Assembly (NCBI GenBank): GCA_944392965.1
Contig: CALXYM010000002.1
Location: 248,001 to 312,000 of the forward strand
Direction of reading: 5' to 3'
Source of the DNA: an uncultured Spirochaetaceae bacterium
GTDB taxonomy: Bacteria; Spirochaetota; Spirochaetia; Sphaerochaetales; Sphaerochaetaceae
Length of the DNA: 64,000 nucleotides
Translations under genes and position numbers: made by a program
Notes under the pieces: generated by a model
Seen by the model: only the letters and a program-made list of their open reading frames with translations
The model's database searches: none
What the model was told of the DNA's origin: nothing
Shown here: one piece after another, positions 1 to 7,196 of the stretch
How the letters are laid out: each line of letters starts with the position of its first letter
Numbering within the stretch: position 1 is the first letter of the stretch

Positions 1-430
1 CACGTGGAATATTATCCTGGCTTATCGTGTAAAACGGCCTACCCTTGTGATTTTCCATCAAAAAGAAACGGTTTATATCATCAACACTCACAAGTGCCTT
101 GTATTCACCCTTATCAATCACGGGGACTACCGATGGATGGTATACGTTCAAAAGGCTTATGAGTTCATACACTGGATCCGTCCCCGTTACCGTGAACGTC
201 GGGCTTTTCACTATGTCCCGGCATTTGGCTTTTACATCCTTCAGCAACTCAGGGATATCCACTCCAGCCCTGTTAAAAAGATATTTCACATTATCATTGA
301 CGTTTCCCAGTCTTACGGGAATATATTCATTGGCACTGTCCACCGTGCCCTTGAGCTTAGCATATGCCCATGCAGAGCATACTGAGTCCATGTCTGGATT
401 CCTGTGTCCTAAAACGTATACCTTGGCCAT
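1..430 (-). CDS. ppaC: Manganese-dependent inorganic pyrophosphatase, DHH family (partial, C-terminus outside window)
   Basis: This minus-strand frame begins at ATG 428-430 and runs off the left edge, giving 143 residues. The N-terminus reads MAKVYVLGHRNPDMDSVCSA, the metal-binding DHH signature of family II pyrophosphatases, which hydrolyse PPi to two phosphates in the cytoplasm. After about residue 70 the sequence resembles a CBS domain (…FTVTGTDPVYELISLLNVYH…), so this is probably the CBS-containing, nucleotide-regulated subtype rather than the short form. That subtype call is an inference because the middle and C-terminal DHHA2 domain are cut off. It is divergent from rpiB, with about 85 bp between the two starts. 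Only a weak ribosome-binding site is visible. Confidence 0.85.
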   Translation of the reverse strand, partial: MAKVYVLGHRNPDMDSVCSAWAYAKLKGTVDSANEYIPVRLGNVNDNVKYLFNRAGVDIPELLKDVKAKCRDIVKSPTFTVTGTDPVYELISLLNVYHPSVVPVIDKGEYKALVSVDDINRFFLMENHKGRPFYTISQDNIPR

Positions 431-479
431 AAGGAAATGTTACCCCAAAGAAGTGAAAATAGAAATATCTTTTCTCTGA

Positions 480-508
480 TTGCTTAACAATAGTTTTTCA
501 ATCATAAT
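480..508 (+). promoter_or_regulatory. Putative rpiB promoter
   Basis: A TTGCTT (-35) lies 17 nt before CATAAT (-10), and only 7 nt separate the -10 from the rpiB ATG at 516. The predicted transcription start therefore falls at or within a base of the ATG, and no Shine-Dalgarno sequence is visible. This suggests a leaderless mRNA. Confidence 0.45.
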
Positions 509-515
509 CTAAGAC

Positions 516-959
516 ATGAAATGTGTAATGGCTAATGATCACGGGGCTATTGAGCTTGCAAAGAAACTCAAGGCCCATCTTGAAGAAAGAGGAATTGAAG
601 TAAACTATCTTGGAACGGATAAAAATGAGAGTGTGGACTATCCTGACAAGGCTGTAGAGTGTGCAAAAGAATATCTGAAAGGAGGTTATGATTTCTCAAT
701 AGTCCTATGTGGTACAGGAATAGGAATTTCGATTGCTGCAAACAAGATAAAAGGAATACGCTGTGCTCTTGTAATGGACTCATACTCTGCAGAGATGTCG
801 AAGAGGCATAACAATGCCAACATGCTCTCATTCGGAGGAAGAGTCGAGTACAAAGAAGATCCTGTGAAGATTCTCGATGCATATATCGATGCAACCTTCG
901 AAGGAGGAAGACATCAAAAGAGGATAGATAAAATCACTGCTCTGGAGAACAATCAGTAA
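516..959 (+). CDS. rpiB: Ribose-5-phosphate isomerase B
   Basis: This 147-residue protein is a typical-length RpiB/LacAB family sugar-phosphate isomerase, interconverting ribose 5-phosphate and ribulose 5-phosphate in the non-oxidative pentose phosphate pathway. Visible family features are the N-terminal MANDHGAIELAKKL motif (cf. the usual SDHAG), a Cys at about position 69 in VLCGTGIGISIAANK, which is the catalytic cysteine and phosphate-binding stretch, and the RHNNANMLSFGGR segment. No Shine-Dalgarno precedes the ATG. Its 3' end overlaps the convergent gene at 953-1501 by a few bases. A RpiB-like allose or galactose isomerase cannot be excluded, but RpiB is the commonest assignment. Confidence 0.92.
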   Translation: MKCVMANDHGAIELAKKLKAHLEERGIEVNYLGTDKNESVDYPDKAVECAKEYLKGGYDFSIVLCGTGIGISIAANKIKGIRCALVMDSYSAEMSKRHNNANMLSFGGRVEYKEDPVKILDAYIDATFEGGRHQKRIDKITALENNQ

Positions 960-1501
960 TAATCCCGATAGGTGCCTCGGACATAGAAGTCAAACGTAAG
1001 TAGGGAGAAGGATACGATCACTCGATTATTGATGAAGTCATAACCGATATTGGTCTTTAAAATCCTCTCCCTGTGACCGGTTACCGGGCTACCTACGGTG
1101 AGGGGGGTTATTGAGAGATATGCCCCGGCTCCCTGATAATCACTGTTGAATACTCCCGTATAAAAGCCTCCTATTGAAATAAGAGTGTTTATACCGACAC
1201 CTGCGACCTTGCTGGCGGTACTCCGCTCTCCAAGAAGAGCATATGAGAACTCGAGGAAAGCGGTGTTCTCATTGAATATTGAAGGAGTAAGTTCCGTTAT
1301 CACACCGGCAGCCATCTCCAAATGAGAAGTAAGACCGATATTTATGGAAAGAGAAGCTCTTAGCGAGTCCTCTATACCATATTCACCATAATAACCGTAT
1401 GTGGATATCGATCCCAGGGATATGGAGATATCCTGATAGTCAGCAGCACCGAGAGGGGCGATGACCAGGAACATAATTAAAACGTAGATTATCTTTTTCA
1501 T
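953..1501 (-). CDS. Small exported protein, probable outer-membrane beta-barrel
   Basis: This 182-residue protein has an N-terminal signal peptide (MKKIIYVLIMFLVIAPLGAA) followed by alternating hydrophobic/polar strands rich in Tyr, Ser and Gly. The pattern suggests an eight-stranded or similar outer-membrane barrel. I recognise no specific family. The ATG at 1501 is preferred over an in-frame GTG at 1504 because AGGAGG ends too close to the GTG. It follows another small barrel-like protein and a phospholipase-D lipoprotein on the same strand, with 8 bp to the upstream gene, so the three probably form an operon. The function is unknown. Confidence 0.6.
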   Translation of the reverse strand: MKKIIYVLIMFLVIAPLGAADYQDISISLGSISTYGYYGEYGIEDSLRASLSINIGLTSHLEMAAGVITELTPSIFNENTAFLEFSYALLGERSTASKVAGVGINTLISIGGFYTGVFNSDYQGAGAYLSITPLTVGSPVTGHRERILKTNIGYDFINNRVIVSFSLLTFDFYVRGTYRDYY

Positions 1502-1509
1502 CACTCCTC

Positions 1510-1989
1510 CTAAATGAAATATGAGAATTTCATGATTCTTATCCCGTATCCAAGGGAGTAATCGGTAGCATCGACTGTAAGCATCGGCGTGAAGAACTCA
1601 TATTCAAAATCAGTTGATCTGAAATTGATAAGAGCGAGCTCAGCTCTGTAATACCATCCATCCTGATAGACATACTCCGCTCCCAGTTTTACCTTAGGAC
1701 TGTAAAGCACAGGATTTGCAAAGAGGAAATCAAGGTGCACGGGAGTAGAGAAAGGAGAAGATGAGAGATTCACCGCCACCGATTCAAAAAATGGTGAGAG
1801 TGCGACTTCCCCATCGAGCATGAGATAAGGTTCGGAGAAAAAGGAAAATCCCGCATTGACGGAAAGTCCGGCATAATGGCTTTCTCCATTGGCCTCCCCT
1901 ACACCTCCTACCCCATAAAAAAAGGAGAAAGCATAAAGCGGAGAGAGAAGTAGAATAATCAAGATAACAAGTAAAGCCCTTTTCACCAT
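1510..1989 (-). CDS. Small exported protein, probable outer-membrane beta-barrel
   Basis: About 159 residues, with a hydrophobic signal peptide (KRALLVILIILLLSPLYA) followed by alternating-pattern strands rich in Tyr, Phe and Gly, ending in FSYFI, an aromatic-rich C-terminus typical of outer-membrane barrels. Several starts are possible: GGAGG is followed directly by ATG-ATG-GTG, so a GTG at 1986 has the best spacing and the ATG at 1989 is the listed compromise. It overlaps the stop of the upstream phospholipase-D gene, so translational coupling is likely. I recognise no family. The next gene downstream (953-1501) has the same general design without obvious sequence identity. Confidence 0.55.
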   Translation of the reverse strand: MVKRALLVILIILLLSPLYAFSFFYGVGGVGEANGESHYAGLSVNAGFSFFSEPYLMLDGEVALSPFFESVAVNLSSSPFSTPVHLDFLFANPVLYSPKVKLGAEYVYQDGWYYRAELALINFRSTDFEYEFFTPMLTVDATDYSLGYGIRIMKFSYFI

Positions 1990-3248
1990 CATCCTCCGTA
2001 ATAAACCATGAGATAAGAGAGGAATGAACCATCATCATTCTTTCTCTCCTCTGCTTTTTTCAGATCAATCACATCAACACCATCAGAGCTCCTATCATCA
2101 ATATGGGCATTTGAAGAGATTGCAAAAGAAGAGCTGTCAAGCATCAGGGCAATCTCATTGCTCAGTCCCATCGACCGGTAATTGAAATTAGTTGAACCTA
2201 TGACAGTATATCTGTTATCGGTAATGAATAGCTTCTCATGAAGCAGCCTCCCCTTGCTATCCATAGAAAGATAGAACTCATCTGCGACAGCAACGAGATC
2301 TGGAAGTATGTAGGATACCCCGCCAAGCGCCCTGTCCTCAACAGAGGCGAGAATCTTTATATGCACCCCCCTCTCCTTCGCAGCTTTTAAAGCAGCCAGC
2401 ATATTATCATCAAAGACAGGGAGGAATGCGATCATGCTTATATCCTCCTTGGCACTGTTTATAAGAGTTGCATAGAGATTTGAAACCCTGCTCTCACCTC
2501 CAGGTCCCTGATTGAAAAGATACGCGGCAACATCCCCTTCCCGTTCGTCGATGTACGAAGAAAACGAGGCTCTGTCTATCTTCTCAACACTCACCCCGTT
2601 CCATATCGAGACAAACTCATCCGTAAGGGCAGAACAGAGTTCCTTTGAGGAGAAAAGGTACATGCTGTCCCTCTGATTTTCATCCCCTGCCCCCATAGAG
2701 ATATAGTTTATGTTCATTCCCCCGATGGCGCATGCCTTACCATCAAAGACAAAGAGTTTCCTATGATCTCTTATCATGAGAGTATTCGGTGCGATAAGGT
2801 GCATGGCGGACACAGGAGAGTATTCTATGAGATGGACTCCCCTGTCACGCAGGAAATAAAGCGGGGTCATGTGGTATCTTGATTCAGTCATATCATAGCT
2901 TGAGATACCGTCGATGATCATATATACATCCACTCCGCTCTCCGCTTTCTGACACAGAAGCTCATAAAAGGGCTCAAGAGCTTCACTTGAGGATCCCAGG
3001 AATGTGGAGATCAGAATATAATCATCACACTCTCTTGTGAGTTCCATCAGACGATCAAGCCACTCATCTCCATCATAGAAAGCCTCAGGCTCATTCACAT
3101 CAAGCCTTGTAGCTCCTAGGGCAATAAGTTTCTCATCTACTGATAAATCCTCACTAAATGTGAGATCGGAGACGAACACCTCCGTGTTCACACACGATGA
3201 GATGATTAATGCAGATACCAGAATAAATAATACTCCTACCTTCCTCAT
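1989..3248 (-). CDS. Phospholipase D-like lipoprotein (cardiolipin synthase-type)
   Basis: From ATG 3248 this is a 419-residue protein with a lipoprotein signal peptide ending in LIISSC, so it should be anchored in the periplasm or outer membrane. Two phospholipase-D catalytic motifs are visible: a first, HRKLFVFDGKACAIGG, and a second, HEKLFITDNRYTVIGSTNFN, each with the H-x-K and following D. The family transfers or hydrolyses phosphatidyl groups, and cardiolipin synthases and some secreted nucleases belong to it. The longer frame starting at 3347 is rejected because the signal peptide and the GAGAAGG ribosome-binding site fit ATG 3248. The lipid anchor differs from the usual transmembrane Cls topology. 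It overlaps the next gene downstream by stop/start. Confidence 0.85.
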   Translation of the reverse strand: MRKVGVLFILVSALIISSCVNTEVFVSDLTFSEDLSVDEKLIALGATRLDVNEPEAFYDGDEWLDRLMELTRECDDYILISTFLGSSSEALEPFYELLCQKAESGVDVYMIIDGISSYDMTESRYHMTPLYFLRDRGVHLIEYSPVSAMHLIAPNTLMIRDHRKLFVFDGKACAIGGMNINYISMGAGDENQRDSMYLFSSKELCSALTDEFVSIWNGVSVEKIDRASFSSYIDEREGDVAAYLFNQGPGGESRVSNLYATLINSAKEDISMIAFLPVFDDNMLAALKAAKERGVHIKILASVEDRALGGVSYILPDLVAVADEFYLSMDSKGRLLHEKLFITDNRYTVIGSTNFNYRSMGLSNEIALMLDSSSFAISSNAHIDDRSSDGVDVIDLKKAEERKNDDGSFLSYLMVYYGG

Positions 3249-3366
3249 GACCTTCTCATAGTGGAAAAGATGGAGTTTTTTTTCAAGAGGGTACTTGAAG
3301 TGATGAGAACTGATATTTCTACTCTTCAAGGAACTTTGCCATTTCAAAAGGAAGAAGGCCAGACAA

Positions 3367-4512
3367 TTACTTTCTCATAGAAGGAAAGATGAACGGATTT
3401 GGCAACAGATCAGAGAACACGTACTCCGTCCTTCTTCCTTCCGTATCCACAAGGATTACGGGAGTATCAGGGCGAGCGAATTCAGCTATGACCTGCAGGC
3501 ACAAGGCACAAGGAGGAGCAGGAGGATAGTCATCACTTGCCACCACAAGCAGATCAATACCGAGCTTGCCTTCCTCAGTAAGGGCGGTGGTTATCGCGTT
3601 GCGCTCTGCACATATCGTAGCCCCATAGGAAGAGTTTTCGATATTACAACCTCTGTAGATCCTGCCACTTGTCGCACTTAAGACAGCAGCTCCCACCTTA
3701 TATCCTGAATACGGGGCATAAGCGTTATCCCGAGCAGAGAGAGCCTCTTTCACAGCACGGTTTATAATCTCCTCCCTTAGAGGACATCCAGATGCCTTTA
3801 TATATGATGCTCCATAAAGAATCTCCTTATCACGGGTCCCAAAGAGATAATTCTCAAGCTCCTCCGGATTTCCTATATCCTTTAGCTCTGAAATATCTTT
3901 TATCACCCTGTCAGCTCCGGACTTCAGTGCATCTTCCCTCTTCATCGTAGTAGTCAGTGCAACCGTTCTTATTCCCGCATTGAGACCTGCGAGAACTCCT
4001 CCTGGACTGTCCTCTATCACGATGGCATCTGTTTTATCAACACCGAGTATGGAGATTGCAAGAAGGTAGATGTCAGGATTGCTCTTGTTTCTTCTTATCA
4101 TATCCTCTGCTATCACCAGATCAAAGAAATCCGGAGATACCCCGAGTGCGGATATGTTGGCATTGACCTTCCAGCGTTGGGCAGAGGAACAGATTGCGAT
4201 CTTCATTCCAGCTTTCCTGAAATTTCTTATAACCTCTCCCGCTCCCTTCATCGCAATATCATGGCTTTTAAGTTCGTCAGAATATATCTTCTGATAGAAT
4301 GCATCAGCATCCTCGACGGTGACATCATCAGCTCCAATCTCAGATGCTGTCCCATAGATGAAATCACTCATGCCCGTACCAAGGTGGGAAAGAAAGTTCT
4401 TTTTCTCAACCTTATAACCACGGCTTTCAAAATACTTTATACCGATACTGATAGATAAGTCCTCGCTATCAACGAGGACACCGTCCATATCAAATAAAAC
4501 AGCTTTAATCAT
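3367..4512 (-). CDS. HAD-superfamily phosphatase fused to cytidine deaminase
   Basis: This 381-residue protein has two enzyme domains. Residues 1 to about 220 are a beta-phosphoglucomutase-like HAD hydrolase, with motif I FDMDGVLVDSED (Asp8, Asp10), motif II at CSS (about 108-110), Lys about 143 and motif IV IEDSPGG (about 167-173). Residues 240-381 are a zinc cytidine deaminase with CAERNA (301-306, catalytic Glu303) and PPCALC (333-338), giving the three zinc cysteines. It overlaps the upstream dihydropyrimidinase stop by ATGA. The fusion suggests coupled dephosphorylation and deamination of pyrimidine nucleotides or nucleosides, but that coupling is inference. The HAD domain could instead act on a sugar phosphate. 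GGAG lies just upstream of the ATG. Confidence 0.85.
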   Translation of the reverse strand: MIKAVLFDMDGVLVDSEDLSISIGIKYFESRGYKVEKKNFLSHLGTGMSDFIYGTASEIGADDVTVEDADAFYQKIYSDELKSHDIAMKGAGEVIRNFRKAGMKIAICSSAQRWKVNANISALGVSPDFFDLVIAEDMIRRNKSNPDIYLLAISILGVDKTDAIVIEDSPGGVLAGLNAGIRTVALTTTMKREDALKSGADRVIKDISELKDIGNPEELENYLFGTRDKEILYGASYIKASGCPLREEIINRAVKEALSARDNAYAPYSGYKVGAAVLSATSGRIYRGCNIENSSYGATICAERNAITTALTEEGKLGIDLLVVASDDYPPAPPCALCLQVIAEFARPDTPVILVDTEGRRTEYVFSDLLPNPFIFPSMRK

Positions 4513-5876
4513 CTCTCCGCCTTTACATACTGACCATCTCCCTCGATTCCGAGGTAGATGCCGTCGCCCATGATGATACGGCCACGCAGGATTGTCATCA
4601 AGACCTTCCCCGTTACGGTCATACCGTCATATGCACTATAGCCAGAGGCACTATGGATGGTCTCACTGTTTATCTGCCAGGAGAGATCCGGATGGAAGAG
4701 GACGACATCAGCATCGCTTCCCTCCTGAAGCACCCCCTTTTTCGGATAGAGTCCGAAAGCTTTCGCCGGTCCGGTAGAAAGAAGGTTCACGATCTGGGAT
4801 AAAGAGAGGCATCCGCTGCTTATCGCGAATGTATGCAAGAGTGGCAGGAGCTCCTCTGTCCCCGGAATTCCCGGATAGATCGTACGGCAGTCAGAACTCT
4901 CAAGCTTCTGTTTTCTCGTAAATGCACAGTGATCTGTCGCCACAACCTGTATCTCACCCTCCAGAAGAGCGCTCTGGAGTGCCTTATTATCATCTTCGGT
5001 CCTAAGAGGAGGTGTCATAAGAAAGAGTGCTCCATCCTGACCTTCCAGTTTACTCCTATCTAAGAAAAGATAGTGAGGAGTCGTTTCAATGGTAAGGTGT
5101 ACACCCCTGTTCCTTAGCCTGCGAACCTCCTCAAGACCTTCTTTCGAAGAGAGATGCACGATGTAAAGACCCATATCGAGTTCTTTTGCAATCTCTCCGA
5201 CATATTTTATCGCCTCAGCCTCGGCCCTGGCGGGACGCAGATCTGGATGATCTTTCGGAAGGTAGGTACCTTTCCATCTTTTCTCGGTCTCCTCGATGAT
5301 CTTGTCATCCTCACAGTGGATGGATACCATGATTCCAAGCTCCTTGCAGGCTTTGAAGATCTCCTTGAGTTCCTCCCTCTTCTCGACCAGATATCCAACA
5401 TTCTTATAGGTGGTGAAGATCTTGATGGTACCGATTCCTTTTTTCTTCACATCCTCAAGTTCCTTCTTTATATCACCACGGAAAGAGTACACCCCCTGAT
5501 GGAGTGCATAGTCAATACCCATGGGTCTCATCTCCTTTCGTCGCGCCTCAAAGCTGGAGAGAAGGCTCTTCTTGTTGTCATCCGCGAAATCTACGACTGT
5601 GGTAACACCTCCGAAGGCTGCAAGCTTTGATGCCTCGCCAAAACTATCTGCGGTGACCGTTCCCCTGCTCACCAGATGGTAATGAGTGTGGGCATCTATA
5701 AGCCCGGGAAGGACACAGAGGCCATCAGCATTTATCACGGTAACGGGTCCTCTTATCTTTTCTGCATCTATATCCGGTGCGATTCTTATGATTTTTGATC
5801 CTTCAATCAGGATGTCCTGATGCCTTTTCCACTCTGTATCTATGAGTAATCCATCTTTAATCAACAATTTAGCCAT
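4509..5876 (-). CDS. Dihydropyrimidinase / hydantoinase family amidohydrolase
   Basis: This 455-residue cyclic amidohydrolase opens rings such as dihydrouracil, hydantoin or allantoin with a binuclear metal centre. Visible ligands are DAHTH (His63, His65), the probable carboxylated Lys152 in IGTIKIF, His187, His241, and Asp315 in VATDHCAF. The TTPHYLFLD segment and the C-terminal PKKGVLQEGSDADVVLF sequence are typical of dihydropyrimidinases. Overlap with the downstream HAD-cytidine deaminase gene supports a pyrimidine role over allantoin, although substrate cannot be fixed from sequence. No Shine-Dalgarno is seen; a candidate promoter lies only 9 nt upstream of the ATG. Confidence 0.85.
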   Translation of the reverse strand: MAKLLIKDGLLIDTEWKRHQDILIEGSKIIRIAPDIDAEKIRGPVTVINADGLCVLPGLIDAHTHYHLVSRGTVTADSFGEASKLAAFGGVTTVVDFADDNKKSLLSSFEARRKEMRPMGIDYALHQGVYSFRGDIKKELEDVKKKGIGTIKIFTTYKNVGYLVEKREELKEIFKACKELGIMVSIHCEDDKIIEETEKRWKGTYLPKDHPDLRPARAEAEAIKYVGEIAKELDMGLYIVHLSSKEGLEEVRRLRNRGVHLTIETTPHYLFLDRSKLEGQDGALFLMTPPLRTEDDNKALQSALLEGEIQVVATDHCAFTRKQKLESSDCRTIYPGIPGTEELLPLLHTFAISSGCLSLSQIVNLLSTGPAKAFGLYPKKGVLQEGSDADVVLFHPDLSWQINSETIHSASGYSAYDGMTVTGKVLMTILRGRIIMGDGIYLGIEGDGQYVKAER

Positions 5877-5885
5877 ATCTAAATG

Positions 5886-5914
5886 ATAATATCAGAGAAA
5901 ACAGCTTTCAAGAA
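5886..5914 (-). promoter_or_regulatory. Putative promoter of the dihydropyrimidinase operon
   Basis: On the minus strand, TTCTTG (-35) lies 17 nt from TATTAT (-10). The -10 ends 9 nt before the ATG at 5876, predicting a leader of about 0-3 nt and hence a leaderless or nearly leaderless transcript. Confidence 0.35.
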
Positions 5915-5923
5915 AAAAGCGAA

Positions 5924-6397
5924 TCAGCCATCATTCTCAAAAGCAATAAACTCAGAAGGAATGGAATCAGAAAAGAAGACATCCTCATTCCCTTTATAGA
6001 ATTTAACTCCTGCTTTAAAGGCATTCAAAGCATCTATCTTCAAGAGTATCGGATTCTTATCCCTTCTCCTTCCTGCCAATAGAGCCGTTTCTCTTGTAGC
6101 TGAGAGATGTACATGCTGTCTGGTCATCGGGAGAAGTCCCTCTTTCAAGATGTTCTCAATCGCATTATGACTTGTCGCATGAAAGAGTTTCAGAGGAGGG
6201 ACAACCTCTTCCCTTACAACCTCAGTCTTGACAGAATGTCCATAGTAAGCCATTATTCTGCCGTTTTCAAGTTTAAAGTGCTTCTTTCCCGGAAGTCTCA
6301 TCACACTCTCAATATCCTCATAGGTATAAGACTCACGATAAGACCTTTCTGAACGCAGAATAATTGACATCATTCTCATCTCTTGCATAGACGGCAT
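5924..6397 (-). CDS. RNA 2'-phosphotransferase (Tpt1/KptA) family protein with a reduced N-lobe
   Basis: At most 157 residues. The C-terminal lobe carries clear KptA/Tpt1 hallmarks: FKLENGRIMAYYGHS, LFHATSHNAIENILKEGL, the MTRQHVHLSATRE block and an SEFIAFEN end. This family uses NAD+ to remove an internal RNA 2'-phosphate, releasing ADP-ribose 1'',2''-cyclic phosphate. The N-terminal winged-helix lobe is short, and the usual L-R-H motif appears as ILRSER, so the conserved His seems to be missing. An ATG at 6370 (MSIILRSER) may be the true start. The gene overlaps the end of the upstream macro-type gene by about 65 bp in another frame. It could act as an ADP-ribosyltransferase rather than an RNA phosphotransferase. 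Confidence 0.75.
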   Translation of the reverse strand: MPSMQEMRMMSIILRSERSYRESYTYEDIESVMRLPGKKHFKLENGRIMAYYGHSVKTEVVREEVVPPLKLFHATSHNAIENILKEGLLPMTRQHVHLSATRETALLAGRRRDKNPILLKIDALNAFKAGVKFYKGNEDVFFSDSIPSEFIAFENDG

Positions 6398-7154
6398 ACT
6401 CGATCGTCTTGAAACATCTCATATAATCTTTCTGAACTTCCCTGAATATGGTGGCAACGACCTCAGGGGGATTCTCAAACACCCCGCAACCGAACGCACC
6501 AAGAATTATATTATCCGCCCCGGTTTCCTCCATCGCATTAAAAACACTTCTGATGCGACGTGTCATGATATCAATATATCGCTCCCTCTCCCTTTCAGAA
6601 AAAGCATCATAGCCTGCACCGTGTCTGAGGTTAGGTGCAGCAGATACGACGACATCAGCTTTCTTCCATTCTCTCTCAGGCAGGATGCTCATCCGCGCAT
6701 CATCTGAACGAAAGAATGTTACAGCAGGGACTATCAGTAAAGAATCTGAATAAAAATCATCTCCCCTATTCCCCTTATGGTAACTGTAATACGGCTGAGC
6801 CTGTTTACTTTCCAAGACGGGAAGAAGGGTTGAAATACGACATAGAGATTCCTCCTGTGCGCTTGAGCCTCTCCTAGTGCCACCTCCGGGAGTTCTGGCA
6901 GACGCGAAATCAAGAAGGGCTACACTCCCATCCATATATGAATATGCCGCTTCTGCAGTCTTTCTTCTTGTGACGATGATCCTCGCTTCAGAGGAGAACC
7001 TGGATTCTGCATTCTTCTGGCCCTTCCCACCAGGGAAGAATTTCAAATTACCTATTGAATCCCTCACGGAAAAAGAGAGGGATGATGAGTCTATGTATTC
7101 AAGTGTCTCAATCAATACTCTGCGGTTTCTTTCCCGCCTGTCCTCATAATACAT
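6333..7154 (-). CDS. TIGR02452-type macro/PARG-like protein
   Basis: 273 residues from the ATG at 7154, which follows a TGAGGTGG ribosome-binding site; an in-frame GTG at 7160 is less suitable. The N-terminal part (RNRRVLIETLEYIDSS…) and the core matching ALLDFASARTPGGGTRRGSS, then VVVSAAPNLRHG and ILGAFGCGVFENPPEVVA, are the signature of the microbial PARG-like family TIGR02452/DUF2263. This family has a macro fold and hydrolyses ADP-ribose derivatives. The GGGTRRG loop fits ADP-ribose phosphate binding and the GAFGCGVFxNPP motif is diagnostic. The KptA-family gene directly downstream makes NAD-derived ADP-ribose products, so the two are probably functionally linked. Confidence 0.82.
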   Translation of the reverse strand: MYYEDRRERNRRVLIETLEYIDSSSLSFSVRDSIGNLKFFPGGKGQKNAESRFSSEARIIVTRRKTAEAAYSYMDGSVALLDFASARTPGGGTRRGSSAQEESLCRISTLLPVLESKQAQPYYSYHKGNRGDDFYSDSLLIVPAVTFFRSDDARMSILPEREWKKADVVVSAAPNLRHGAGYDAFSERERERYIDIMTRRIRSVFNAMEETGADNIILGAFGCGVFENPPEVVATIFREVQKDYMRCFKTIEYAVYARDENDVNYSAFRKVLS

Positions 7155-7166
7155 TTCCACCTCAAC

Positions 7167-7192
7167 AAAAAAAAGGCCCTCTTAGAGAGCCT
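7167..7192 (-). terminator. Rho-independent terminator of glyA
   Basis: On the minus strand AGGCTCTC-TAA-GAGGGCCT forms an 8-bp stem with one G-T wobble and is followed by eight T. It begins 5 nt past the glyA stop and lies immediately ahead of the macro-type gene, so that pair relies on read-through or its own promoter. Confidence 0.85.
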
Positions 7193-7196
7193 ATGA

